Positions 1-10,975 of a stretch of 64,000 nucleotides of DNA are shown in pieces. Each line of letters starts with the position of its first letter. The stretch's first letter is position 1. Location of the stretch: the NCBI GenBank assembly GCA_905147135.1, contig LR990044.1, positions 5,336,122-5,400,121 of the forward strand, written 5' to 3'. The DNA is from Blastobasis lacticolella. Lineage: Eukaryota > Arthropoda > Insecta > Lepidoptera > Blastobasidae. A program made the translations under genes and the position numbers. Below the pieces are notes generated by a model. It had not been told where the DNA came from and made no database searches. It saw only the letters and a list, made by a program, of their open reading frames with translations.

Positions 1-2
1 AT

Positions 3-806
3 TACTGTTATTTTCTGAATGTTTGTAATTTTAGTGATTACAATAACATATTTAATACACATAATAGTAAATTAGACGTTATTTTGTTACAAGATCGTGT
101 TGCGAGATCAGTTACTGTATCCAAAATTGAAGGCGAAGGGCTAGTACCCCATGCCGACGCTTATCATCCGCCATTAGATATTTACGTTTTGTTAGAAATT
201 GGCATTAGAAATAACCTTGATACATACGTCGATCCCAGTAATATCGATGCCCAGAAAGATTGGAATTTTTCGAGGGCTGACTTTCAGGCAATGTATGATT
301 TAATTTCAGAAGTGGACTGGGACTCTGTCCTTCAGGAAACCAGTCTCAGCAACGCCGTAAACAATTTCTATCATATATTATATGAAATATTTGATATTTG
401 TGCACCGAAAAAACACCGATCCGGTCACGTTAGTAGGCGATATCCAGTTTGGTTTACGGGAGATATAATAACTGACCTAAGAAAAAAGGCCCAATGCCAT
501 CGTAACTGGAAGGCCACTGGGGATGCAGTATCATACAAAGCTTTTAGCCGTTTACGTTCAAGCATCAAGGCACGAATAGTAAAGGCCTATGACGACTATG
601 TACAGAGCATCCAATATAATATAAAGTCCAATCCAAGAGCGTTTTGGAGTCACATTAGTAATCTTAGGTCAAAAGGTGGATTTAAGTCTACGGTAACCTA
701 CCAAGGTATTGAATTCTCGGGATGTGAAACAGCGAATGCCTTTGCTGACTATTTCTCAAGCGTTTTTCTCCCTCATAATCCACAGCTCGACTACAAACTA
801 CAATTT
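3..806 (+). pseudogene. LINE ORF2 fragment (endonuclease end to RT linker)
   Basis: An open frame runs from the window edge. It matches the part of Jockey/CR1-like non-LTR ORF2 proteins that follows the endonuclease: a spacer with the usual Trp-, Tyr- and Arg-rich stretch (RRYPVWFTGDIITDLRKKAQ at about 390-480), then the KSNPRAFWSHI segment that precedes the reverse transcriptase. The 5' part lies outside the window. The frame is cut near 806, where a block shared with 57,679 begins, so the catalytic RT is missing and the last few codons to 830 are chance. No start codon is expected. I infer a dead, doubly truncated retrotransposon copy. Confidence 0.8.
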
Positions 807-2125
807 AATCGCTATAAATATCTTCCGTAAAGTCTACTATATAGCAAAACCGCTCTATTATAGTCTCCTCATGACCACTTAGTACCATGTAACTACCATA
901 GTTCTCATTCGTAGAGTCATTCCCGTCATCTGTATCCTAAAATTTATGTATTGATGAAACATCACTGCTAAAACACAAAAACTATAGTGGTTTGCAGGGA
1001 AACTTTATAACGTAAATTAGGTGCATGCTAGCCACATTTACCAGTGCTTTACAATAAAATTACTCCATACTTTGTTTAAGCCTGTTATAGTAACTCACTA
1101 TAATGGTTTTATGAAATGGTTAAGTAAACTTTTATAGCAATAGCTTCAATAGGACATTTTGCCAGCCCAAAGGTATTGCCCAACGCTTTTATGCGACGGG
1201 CTGTCACCGCTAAAACCGTATCTCATGATTTTATTATTATTTAGAAAGGAATGTTCATATATCAATAGTTAAAATATATGGTATCTAACTAATTTCTATT
1301 GGCACCTCATGACCGTAGGTATATTATGATGTTTATACATTTTAATTAAGAACAGATGATGAATTGTTGTATAGAATAATTTGAGAAGGTATCCATCCCT
1401 TCATGTGTTATTATATAATTATTCGTTGTTGTAACAGTACCTATTCCTAATATTTGAATCCCATGATTAGCTCGATGAGATCTCTTATATTTTATAGACA
1501 AGTTCGTCATTGTCATTAAAATTATGCAGACAATGATGTTGCATTGTATGCGCCATGGTCCATCTAAACAAACTCACATGAACGGGTGTATGCCATGCAA
1601 AACAACATCCATATGTAACCACGACAGATTCAGATTTCACTCACACCTTCATTACAAAACTAACTAATAATATGGTGTCAGATTAACTCAATTTGTTAAA
1701 CATCCTCAAACTTGCAATGCTACAGTGAACAGGAAATGACGCCAAGCTCACCTAATAATATAGCTATGAGAAAAGCTCAGACTGCCACAATCAACATACA
1801 GGCACATGTATGTTGGAAACTATTATATGTCAACTATTCAATTCTCTTAAAACACCACTTCTGCTTGTCAAAATTATAGTCAAGAGTTCATTCAGTGCTA
1901 ATAGACTTCGCACACTGAATATCATTCAATGTAAACAGGATTATGAACGGTAATATTTGTAAAAGAACTGCCTGTAACCGATACAGCACCAATCTCTTTT
2001 CCATAGCTTCAATATAGGTAGGTACTTTTCATGTATTTAATAACATGCTTTTATTTTGTACCAAGACGTAACATAGTTTTGTAGTGGCAACACTCACCAT
2101 ACCAATAGTGTGGTTGCTTGATACG
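807..2125. repeat. 1.3-kb block nearly identical to 57,679-58,990
   Basis: Non-coding and AT-rich. By eye it differs from the second copy by about eight substitutions and one 4-bp indel. In both places it ends just before the promoter of a type A bZIP gene, where it takes the place of the upstream sequence carried by other copies. I find no long frame and no clear terminal repeats. Confidence 0.85.
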
Positions 2126-2129
2126 CCCA

Positions 2130-2246
2130 CCGTATCTGTGGCGTGCGACGTCCGCTGCCGACTAATTTTGAAGCATTCGTGTCTCGGATTTCGCGGCGAA
2201 CAGTCGTTGCTTTTTGAGTTCAGTTAACAAGCGTCCAGAAACAGTC
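2130..2246 (+). promoter_or_regulatory. Upstream region of bZIP A1
   Basis: GC-rich leader conserved among type A copies. It holds GACGTC at 2147-2152, 100 bp before the ATG. GACGTC is the core of ATF/CREB-type bZIP sites. The ATG is in good Kozak context (gtcATGG). Unlike other copies, the segment further upstream with AAAATGGCGTC is absent. Confidence 0.45.
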
Positions 2247-2684
2247 ATGGACCAAATTTGGAGACCGTTTGAGGCTGATAATGTCTCGGAAGTTGAACAA
2301 ACCTTACAGCCGCAGCAAAGCCCCGAAGAACTGGCTGAAAGGCAATGCGAGCAAGCCTTACCGCTGCAGCCAGCGCAGCAGAGCCTCCAAAAGCTCGCTG
2401 AGCAAATCGAATATGACACGCTGAGGCAGTGCGTGATGGCGGAGGCACCGTCGCCCGAAAGGCCACAGATGCGGCACCCAGTGGCGTCCAACTCTGCTGG
2501 CCACGACCCTGTCGCTTGCGCACAGAGGGCGAGGAACAATTTGGCTGCGAAGAAGAGCCGCGACGAGAGGAAAAAGCGCGCGAAGCTCCTCGCGATACAA
2601 GTGATTTTTCTTGACAGAGAATACGCCCGATTAAGAGCGTTGCAGCGAAAGCGCTGCTGCGAAAAGTGTTCGGAGGACAGATAA
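2247..2684 (+). CDS. bZIP protein, type A copy A1 (intact)
   Basis: Encodes 145 aa from an ATG in strong context; an in-frame extension to 2214 is less likely because only this ATG is conserved in all copies. It starts MDQIWRPFE, followed by about 65 residues of Gln/Glu/Pro-rich sequence with two imperfect 20-residue repeats ending in CEQ, then a linker with APSPERPQ, then the bZIP (residues about 95-138). The basic region NNLAAKKSRDERKKR has the invariant Asn and Arg spacing and is closest to PAR/giant-type bZIPs as I know them. The zipper has leucines in only three heptads and is followed by RCCEKCSEDR. A nuclear DNA-binding factor is inferred. No intron is seen. Confidence 0.75.
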   Translation: MDQIWRPFEADNVSEVEQTLQPQQSPEELAERQCEQALPLQPAQQSLQKLAEQIEYDTLRQCVMAEAPSPERPQMRHPVASNSAGHDPVACAQRARNNLAAKKSRDERKKRAKLLAIQVIFLDREYARLRALQRKRCCEKCSEDR

Positions 2685-2862
2685 AGTGCGCACAAGGACA
2701 CAAAAAGAATAGTGACAAGGTTAGATTTAGTGTAGGTTAGGTATTTTGCAGTCTATTGCCATTTTCAAAAAGCGTGTAAAAGAGTTTGCTCCTAAGATAA
2801 GTATCGATATGTATGTATGTATGTGTATGTATATATTTGTAGATATTTATGTGTGTAAGTAG

Positions 2863-3223
2863 AATGAATATAATAGTTTCACCGCCGCAGCCAGCGCAGC
2901 AGAGCCCCCAAAAACTTATTGAAAGGCATTGGGAGCAAGTCGCTGAGAGTTCGCTGAGCAAATTAGGTATGATATGCTGAGGCAGTGCGTGATAGCGGAG
3001 GCTCCGTCGCCCGACAGGCCACAGATGCGGCGCCACCAACTCCGCCAACCACGACCCTCTCACTTGCGCTCAGAGAGCGAAGAACAGTTGCCAAGCCAAG
3101 CCAAGTTTGGCTGCGAAGAAGAGCCGCGACGATAGAAAAAAGCGCGCGAAGCTCCTCGCGATCCAAGTTGTTTTTCTGGATCGTTTCGTGTATCGTGTAC
3201 ATGTGTGTGGAAAGCACAGTAAT
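2863..3223 (+). pseudogene. bZIP A1' (second, broken type A copy)
   Basis: Lies 180 bp after A1 and parallels the copy at 59,771. It lacks the IWRPFE start. Repeats of the Gln/Pro type are followed by a stop (after SSLSKLG) and a frame change, then a deletion inside the linker so that the conserved VASNS is lost, then a scrambled basic region near 3100-3150. The zipper stops after one leucine and runs into a YRVHVCGKHSN-like end. It cannot encode a complete bZIP. Confidence 0.7.
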
Positions 3224-5983
3224 TAATATAAGGTTAGGTTTATTAGTTTTATTTAGTTACAGTTAGTTTAGATTTCAGTATTGTTAAGGTTTTGTTGTGT
3301 TGTATTGTTGTTTAAAATTGTTTATATATTTAAAATAGAAAAAAATAAAGGTTAGTAATGTAAAAATATAGTATTAATATTTGATTAGGTTACTTTAGTG
3401 TATTTTGTGACTTCGTTTTATTTTTCAGTAGATTTTCGTGTAGGATTTAGATTGCCTGTATTTCAAACTACCAAGTGACACAAACTGACGCTCTTAAATA
3501 AGCTTATTTTTCTTTCCTTGTGGCTATACATCGCATGCCTTTTGACTTAGATACCCAATAAATTCAGATGTAGTATGTGGTCGGTACGGTTCCCACAATA
3601 TAACGGTATGGAAATTTTGACACATTGAAGATTCAATTATTTACGAGTTTTGTTGCTGAACATTGCTAGGTTTTTATTGCGTACGTAGTATGATTCAAAT
3701 TATTACCATTAATACGCATGTATTTTTACTTTCTTTCAATAATATAAGGAAAAGATTACCTTTGTTTATATCTATTTATTCATGTGTTATTTAAATAGGT
3801 TCAGACTTTAGTTATCATTTATGTTTGTTACCTGTTCATTTTAGTTATGTTATTTGAGAATATCTACTTGCCTATCGTTAACTAAATGTGCCCAGTGAAA
3901 TTGACGTTTTTTGTCTTGAGTCGACAAAGCTAATTAAATTTGGTGACTGTTAGAATAGGCAATTAGGCTAACTATTTGTTAAATAAAATAAGCTTCGTGC
4001 AATACACCTGTTTGAGTTATTTATTATTCTGTACTAAAGTAAAGCTTCACAAAACCTTTGCATATTGTCACTGAAGAAAAAAATCACAATCTCGCTATTC
4101 AACACGTACCTTGAATACTTAGTTAAACCCCTTTAGAAAGTAGTAGATTACGCCTTCGTAAATTCCTAGAGGCTGTAACTGTGCAATATCTGCAAAACAT
4201 GATAGAAAAAGCCCACTGGCGTCAATATGTAGCACGTGCCTGTGTATAACAATGGATATTTTTCCCGTTGAAGACCCTTTAACGGTTACGAGCAAAAAAT
4301 TTATTGTGTGTAAAACTTACTTTTAAACCCTAACCGACATTGTTATTAGTTCATTCGTCACTTGGGTCTATAGGTATTACCTACCTTAAATCATTTTAGA
4401 CATTAGCCACCCAGGTCGGGGCGAAGACTTTATTTTTTATAAGGTATGTATTCGTCAGTCAATCAATCATAGTCCAGCAGCGTCCTTAGACCCCACAGGC
4501 TAAGGGTCTCAGCAGATAGCTTTTCTAATGTCAAGAAGGTAACTGCAAATGTGCAAATTCTGCAAAATGCTAAGGGACCGGCTTTATAAAATTCATTCCA
4601 ATCAGTAATTATAAAAAATGACACTATAGCGTCAAATTGTCCCCCGTACCTACACACTGTATAATAATAGAAGCGCTTCCATATAAAAATTGTTTGTGTG
4701 TATTACCTATTAACGTTTAAATCTAAAGCAAATTACGGCTATATTTCAACCCGTTTTTTCACCGCAAGTCATTGTCGGTTGTATTTATTGTTGCTTGGTA
4801 AATAATATCTTGCCAAATTGGTGCTTTAGGCACCAGAAAAGAGATCCTGCGGATGGACCGTGGCTTGTACAACGGTTTTACTATAATTTTCTTACTAAAT
4901 TTGCTGAATTTTCACATTTGCGGGTACTTGAGATTACAAAGCGTCTTACGCTTGCTGCTGCAGAGGTCTATGTATTCACGATGCATTGTTTAATAGCGAG
5001 ACTATATTGATTTATACACTGTATACTAGTCTTTGCAAGACTTTAAAAAATTTTGGCGTCTTGAGGCATTGCCAATATAACCTAACCGACAGAAAAAGTC
5101 GGATAATCCCCGACTAAGTAATAAACTACCAAACCGATTTTAATGAAACACCTCCATTAAACTGGCTTTCAAATAGAGAAAACCGCATCCAAATCGGTAC
5201 ATTCATTCGGGCCCTACGATGCCACAAACAGATACACAAAGCCACAGGTACACACGTCAAACTTACTACGCCCCTTCTTTATTCGTCCGGGGTTAAAGAA
5301 CACTTTTTACTTACATGAAAATTACGTCTCTATTTACTAAAATTAAATCTAAGATAATTGATAGCCTAGGTACGCATTTCAAGCCAACATAAAGACTGGG
5401 ATAACGAATTTAGTTTAAATAAACATCACGGACAAACCTTTTTCTTGCCCGGACCGTGGCTCGTCAGTAATGCCTGAATAAGTATGGAAGGAAGGGGTTC
5501 TGTTGCCATGCGCCAGTGGCACGTGGGAAAATGCGACGATGCACATTCAGCCTTGATTATAATCAAGGCTTAGTTACTACCTGGTAAATAGATTGAACTA
5601 TTCAAGGTAATAGACCATTGAATAACCAGACCAGACGTTTTTTGTAGCCATTAATAAGAATTTTAATTTAAGGTTCGCTCGTATTACCTAGATGACGTTG
5701 CAGTGGCTCGATTATCAATCCATTTACTAAGCAAACCACCGTGTAAGTACAATATACAAGTATGACAGATGGCCAGCGTACCTTAGTATTTGCCTTACCT
5801 TAGTACTATAATATCAGGACATCCACTGATCTAGTTCCAAAAGTGTTTAATTTATTATGTGTATTTTACATATTAACTTGAATGACATTTGCGAGCTCGC
5901 CCTTATATCAATTATTAATTAATAGTGTCATTTATTCGATAAGTAGATTAAAATAACTTTTTTCAATGTATCTATTAACCGAC
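3224..5983 (+). repeat. Non-coding A-tail of unit 1
   Basis: No credible gene. The sequence is collinear with 32,760-36,155 and 60,187-63,370. It contains the module around 4070-4300 (CCTTTAACGGTT at about 4276) that recurs at eight places in the window. It also contains a block at 5090-5290 that is the reverse of one in the B-tails, and a CACGTG-containing segment at 5480-5560. Small frames at 4463-4657 and 4795-5010 are not preserved as proteins. Confidence 0.65.
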
Positions 5984-6193
5984 CGACCTGAATGGTTCAG
6001 TGGTCAACATGCCAGTATGCCACGCAAGAGGTCCCATGTTCGATTTCCGGCCGGGCAGAAATTGAAATGATGAATTTTAAAATCTGTTACGGGTCTGGGT
6101 GCTCTATTTATAATAAGTATGTATTTAAAAGTATATAAGTGATTTATCAGTTATCTAGAACCCATAACACAAGCTTTGCTTGCTTTGGGGCTA
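5984..6193 (+). mobile_element. tRNA-derived SINE, 5' part
   Basis: The head resembles a tRNA gene with pol III boxes: A-box-like TGGTTCAGTGGTC and B-box-like GTTCGATTTCCGG. The body ends in GGGGCTAGAT. The same SINE is present at 36,158 and 63,368 in the equivalent place in units 2 and 3. Here it is split: the remaining 3' end lies at 10,723-10,765. Confidence 0.75.
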
Positions 6194-6430
6194 GATACCT
6201 AAAGTACCTAAGAGAGGTAGGGCATAGCGGAGTATCTCGTTTGAATTGGAGCCGCCCGACTGGGGAAGTACCTCCACCTTACAGAATATCGCAGCTAAAT
6301 AATACTCTTTTAAATAGTATTGTGTTTCTGCCGGTGAGTAAGGTTTCCAGTGCTCCATGGCGTGGGGATTTGGGGAACCGTGGCTTTGGCAGTGGAGTGG
6401 CATTTGCTTTTTGCTGCCAGAGCAACGTGT
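6194..6430 (+). mobile_element. LINE 3'-region fragment, left part
   Basis: Resembles the 3' untranslated region of a common moth LINE (GGAGCCGCCCGACTGGGGAA, then CTCCACCTTACAGAATATCG). It interrupts the SINE. Its own 3' end with poly(A) appears to be 10,592-10,722, so a second LINE has landed inside it. Confidence 0.5.
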
Positions 6431-6813
6431 TATTTTATTTTATTTTGTTTATTAACATGAATCAACAGCTTTCTTTTGTTACAAATGTATACTTAGTGTA
6501 TTATTCCATACATAAGCCAATTACTGATTCACACTTTGTTTCCAAAAAATATAAAATTTTAGCTATATGGGTAGGTATGTTTAATTTTAATTAAATCTTA
6601 AATAGGAGGTAGAAATAAATTTGACTCGTAGCAAATCTCCCTGCACGGAGAAGTAGTTGTGAATGTAAGGTATGAATGTGTTTTTGTAAAGTGTAGGTAA
6701 GTGTAGTGTGTGTAGTGTGTTTGTGTGTGTGAGAGATCAGTGAACACAGTGTAGGTACTCGGTGGCGGCGAGAGAAATGTTTTGCTCGATAAGCGTCGGT
6801 TCACATGGCAATG
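6431..6813. other. Unassigned AT-rich stretch
   Basis: Between the LINE fragment and a tRNA-like segment. It contains TG-rich sequence near 6690-6730. No gene is supported; the frame at 6139-6594 crosses element boundaries. Confidence 0.4.
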
Positions 6814-6880
6814 AGCATCGGTGGCCTAATGGTTACGGAGTCCGACCCGAACCCCGAGATACCGGGTTCGAACCCCAGAG
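6814..6880 (+). mobile_element. tRNA-like SINE head
   Basis: GGTGGCCTAATGG resembles an A box and GGGTTCGAACCCC is a good B box. It does not fold into a complete tRNA with a recognisable anticodon arm that I can defend, and it sits beside the tail of a LINE. I read it as a SINE-derived sequence rather than a tRNA gene. Confidence 0.45.
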
Positions 6881-6962
6881 TAAGTAGGTTAAATACAAAG
6901 TTGATTATTGTGTCATATGTAATTAGTTTAGGGCCCCGTGACGGTATTTTTTTTTTTTTATA

Positions 6963-8355
6963 TATATTTGCCGTAAATATTGTCGATGAAAATTGATTTA
7001 AAATAGCACGTCTAAAACTATTTTTGGATAGACAGAATATATCTAGTTGCGAGAAATGTCTATTATATGAACGCGGCAAGCGATTGGTCATGCTATTTGC
7101 TGTATAATTTGACTGGCTCTTTTGGTTATGGAAGAGAGCTGTATGCCTTGTACGTGTATTAGGTGCTCGAATACTCAATATTTTAGCCGTAAGTTGAGGA
7201 CAGTCAAGTGCGCCCGAGCAAACGTCATGTAGCATTAACATGTCCAAGAGCTGCCTGCGCTCACGAAGAGTATTCATGTGGTGTTTTTTGTATAACTTTA
7301 TATAGCCCTTATCATTCCTGTGAGTTTTAAAATTTATATATTTCATGAATTTCCTCTGAATACTCTCTAAAGCATGCTCATATGTGACGTACTGCGGGTT
7401 CCATACAGTACTACAATACTCCAGTACAGAACGTACGTATGCAAAATATAGCGCTTTTATACAACTGACACTGGTAAAAGTTTTAGTAACACGGTATATA
7501 AATCCTAAGTTTTTATACGCTCTATCGGTAATGTAGTCTATGTGATGAGCAAAAGTAAGTTTGGCATCCAACAGTACTCCCAGGTCCCGGACCAATTGTT
7601 GCCTTTGTATTTGAGTGTTGTTCAGACTATAAGCAAAACTAATAGGATAAGGTCTTCGTGTAAATGATAACAACATACATTTGTCGATATTCAACCCTAT
7701 TCTATTATCAACGTAATATTGAGAGAGTCTGTCCAGGTCATTTTGAAGCTCAATACAATCCTTGAGAGTGTTTATTTTATGATAAATCTTAGTGTCATCT
7801 GCGTACAGAAGGCACTGAGCATGATGAATATGACGTGTTATATCGTATAGGTAGGCGACAAAGAGCAGAGGACCGAGGATAGATCCTTGCGGAATACCGG
7901 ATGGAATGACTTTGTATCCCGACCTGCATCCGCCAATGGCGACAGCTTGCAGCCTGCTAGACACGTATGACTGAACCCATCTGTGAAAGTCCTCGTGAAT
8001 TCCAAGCTCTTGCAGCTTCCGCAGCAGGATGACGTGATCAACACGATCAAAAGCTTTTTCGAAGTCCGTGTAGATCACGTCAACCTGAGACTGAAACCCT
8101 ACACTGTCCAATACATCACCGATAAAGACGGATAAGTTGGACGTGGTCGATCGTCCTTTTATAAAGCCGTGCTGCTCCTCCGGGACACCCTGCATTACCA
8201 CGTTACAAATATCCCCATAAACAATATTTTCAAAGCACTTACTTAGAACATTCGGTTTTGAAATTGGCCTGTAGTTGAGAACTTCTCTCTTCGTTCCCTT
8301 TTTATGCAATGGAATTATAAGCGCCTCCTTCCAGATTGATGGAAAGAAGGTTAAA
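6963..8355 (-). pseudogene. LINE ORF2: reverse transcriptase and C-terminus
   Basis: Contains the ordered RT blocks: LNYRPIS, the A block DFEKAFDRVDH, the B block PSGIPQGSILGPLLF and the C block LLYADDTKIY. About 250 residues of the LINE thumb and C-terminal region follow (VRSVLEYCSTVWNP). The frame joins the upstream part through a 1-nt frameshift near 8355. At the 3' end the frame runs into the poly(A) and out of the element, so the natural stop is missing or lies just before the tail. RT catalytic aspartates are intact, but the element cannot make one continuous ORF2. Confidence 0.85.
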
Positions 8356-9822
8356 TAAAATAGTTACAGGTATTGATAATGATTCTGCACATTTAACAAA
8401 AAATATAGGAGGAATGCTGTCACTACCTGCACCCTTTCCCACGTCCAAACCCTTTAGCAATTTCTCAATTTGCTCTTTTTGTAACACTAATTTGCTTAAT
8501 ATTTTTGAAAAATTATTATTTATGGGTTTATGCGTAGGATATGATCCTAGTGGCACCGAAAACATGCATTGGAAATAATCGCTAAAGGCGTCGCAAATGT
8601 CTTGCAGACCACAAATGTTTTTGGCCTGGTATTTCATTACACTGGGGTAACCTGAGCTAACATTCTTTTTAGATTTCACGAAAGACCACACTAGCTTTAG
8701 ATTGGATTTAATATTATCTTGGGCTTGAAGCAGATAAGTTTTATAACATTTAGCTTGCATAGATTTTACTCTTGTACGTAAAAGTGCGAAAGCGTCATAG
8801 TCTAATTTGTTTTTATACCTTTTCCAACGAGAGTGAATTTTAGATTTTTCTTTAATCATATTAATTAAGGAGCGACTAAACCAGACAGGATAACTGCGCG
8901 AACTGCCAAGCGTCGCTTGAGGAACATATTTATTTATGACGGTGTAAAGTTTATTATAAAACGTTTTAGTTGCATTTTACACAGTGCCTTCATTCAACAG
9001 GAATTCCCAATCATTGCACTGTAAAGCTGAATTAACATATGAATATTCTGCTTTCCTGAACAGAAACTTTTGCTGTTTCAATCTCAGCGCAGGGCGAACT
9101 GTCAAATCAGAAGCATCTATTTCAAGCGTCGTGTGAAAGTGATCCTCAGGAACCAGAGGAACATCGCAAACATTTAAATCAGCAGAGAAGCTGGTAAAAA
9201 CCAGATCCAATGTGTTTCCAGCACTATTTTTAAATTGATTTAATTGATTTAGGCCTAGAAAACGAAAAGTGTTTACAAGGTTCACACCAACATCTCGCAG
9301 ATCCAAATTTCCCCTATTTGAGTAAGTGGGCCCATAATTATTCCACGATACAAAGCTCATATTAAAGTCACCGATCACTAAAAAGTTGTCCTGGGGTTGC
9401 GCTGTTACTATTCGATTAACAGATTCCGTGAAGTGAGCAACGCGTTGGCAGAGATCAACGTCGGGCGGCATGTAAACCAAACAGATATTAAGACAATGCT
9501 CAGCGCCTATTGTTGATCCGTGCACCGATAACCACAGGTACTCAATCTCGGGCACGGTAGCATCGTCGCGCCAGTCCGCTCGCAACCTTGCACCCAAACG
9601 CTTCTTACATAAAGCCATTACACCCCCGCCCCGCGACCCTCGATCGCGCCTGTATACGTTATACCGGTCATCACTTAGCTCGGAGTTTAGTACATCGGAT
9701 TTTAACCAAGTTTCGGTAACAAGTATAATGTCATGATCTGCTATCGACACATTGTTGTAAAACTCAGTAGTTTTAGTTCGCAGGCCACGTACGTTTTGGT
9801 AGAATATGCTTAGATTTGCCAT
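8302..9822 (-). pseudogene. LINE ORF2: AP endonuclease and linker
   Basis: The ATG at 9822 begins MANLSIFYQNVRGLR, typical of the APE-type endonuclease of LINEs. Active-site motifs are visible: QN at the start, TETW (Glu), GDFN (Asp, Asn) and the end block with DH. One in-frame TAA at 8977-8979 interrupts the linker. The same frame then continues through PVWFSRSLINMIKEKSKIHS and the GSDSIPP block into RT block 0-1 before the frameshift near 8355. Confidence 0.82.
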
Positions 9823-10193
9823 TTATTTTATATAATAAATAGGATATATTCGATAATAATGGCAACGGTCTAGTAGAAAGTGAGTACGAATTACAATACA
9901 GGCACGATTGAGCCCGGTGCCGATGATAAATGTTATTATTATGCGAAAGAAGTGGTATGATTTAAGATACATAAGCAGCAGGTAAAGTAATAAATAAACT
10001 CGTAAGTATTGAGAGTGTAATTTGCTGTGATAGTTAAAGTGTTCATTGAAGTAAAGAAATGATTGTGTGAAGTATAATACTTTGTAGAATGTGTGTGTTC
10101 GATTAATATGTTTGTAGTGTATGCTTTCATGCAGGGAGTTGATTAGTGACACATTAAATGTAAACAAAACGAAAATTAAGTTAGTGACGATAT

Positions 10194-10591
10194 TTAAACT
10201 ATCTTTTTTATGTCTTCTTCTGTGGAAATTAATATGAATGGATGATTTTTGGCTTTCCTTACATAAATACGACAGTTTTTTATCCACACGTACTCGTAGT
10301 TTTTTGCCTTAGCTTCAGCTTTACACTTATTCAACAGGATTTTGTTTCTGGTGGTGAGGTGCTCGTTGATGAATATTGAGTTAGGTTTGTCGCCCTCCTC
10401 AATCAGATGCAAATCTTTTGTGGTGATATTCCGCTTCGTTCTGGCTGCAGAAAGGAAATGGTCCTTTAAGGTACGGTTTTTAAATCTGGCTACAATAGCT
10501 CTAGGTACACCACTAGCGGGACGTTTAGCTTGAACACGGTGAGCGAATTCTATGCAATCGTTTTGAAAGTTACTGCACTCGAAGTTGATAT
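10194..10591 (-). pseudogene. LINE ORF1 C-terminal part
   Basis: The frame contains AKRPASGVPRAIVARFKNR, then LIEEGDKPNSIFINEHLT, then KNYEYVWIKNCRIYVRK. This is the usual C-terminal pattern of LINE ORF1 RNA-binding proteins in insects. It is 5'-truncated at about 10,591 and precedes ORF2 by roughly 370 bp on the same strand. The N-terminal coiled coil is not present in this window. Confidence 0.7.
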
Positions 10592-10722
10592 GGTGGGCAA
10601 CGCATTAGCGATACTCTTGGTGTTGCTAATATCTATAGGCAGTGGTGACCACTTTCCATCAGGTGGCCCGCTTGCCTCTTTGCCTACCGTAAGACATAAA
10701 AAAAAAAAAAAAAAAAAAAAAT
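10592..10722 (+). mobile_element. LINE 3' tail with poly(A)
   Basis: Carries the common moth LINE 3' signature (GTGACCACTTTCCATCAGG, then GGCCCGCTTGCC) and ends in about 24 A residues at 10,699-10,722. The + strand orientation matches the left part at 6194. The junction with the SINE remainder is at 10,723. Confidence 0.7.
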
Positions 10723-10765
10723 ATGGCGCTGTGTGAATCTGTCCACGATTATTTATTTATTTAAT
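10723..10765 (+). mobile_element. SINE 3' remainder
   Basis: ATGGCGCTGTGTGAATCTG and then an ATTT-type tail complete the SINE begun at 5984. The uninterrupted version is at 36,370 and 63,595. Confidence 0.75.
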
Positions 10766-10802
10766 CAAAAATATCAAATTTTTTTCAAAATTACTATTTA
10801 AA

Positions 10803-10975
10803 ATGGCGTCTCTCTGACAATGAGAAGGGGCAGGTAGCCGGCAGCCGCGAGAGCTTCAAGCCACACCCCCTCGGACCCGCGGCGTGCGACGTCCGTTGCC
10901 GTCGAATGTTGGAGTGAGGAACATTCGTGTCTCGGACTTCTCAGCGAAAACATGTGTCCCTTTACGACGATAAAA
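10803..10975 (+). promoter_or_regulatory. Upstream region of bZIP B1
   Basis: Type B leader. It has AATGGCGTCTCTC (YY1-like ATGGCG) at about 10,802 and GACGTC at 10,888-10,893, 88 bp before the ATG. The same spacing of 88 bp is seen in B2 and B4. Confidence 0.45.

Larger units (their letters stand above)
6947..10591 (-). mobile_element. Jockey/CR1-like LINE, 5'-truncated
   Basis: On the minus strand: the end of ORF1, complete endonuclease, reverse transcriptase and a poly(A) tail (T run at 6949-6960 on the + strand). The 5' end is cut inside ORF1. ORF2 has only one in-frame stop and one frameshift, so it is among the youngest retroelements here. Confidence 0.85.

Noticed and set aside
2162..2701. 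Long antisense open frames over every type A bZIP gene (about 157-179 aa)
   Set aside because: They recur because the GC-rich sense sequence is duplicated. The predicted proteins are Ser/Cys/Leu-rich with no domain, and they vanish where the sense frame has ordinary codons.
5984..6060. A tRNA gene
   Set aside because: The A and B boxes are present, but the body and tail are those of a SINE, repeated at 36,158 and 63,368.
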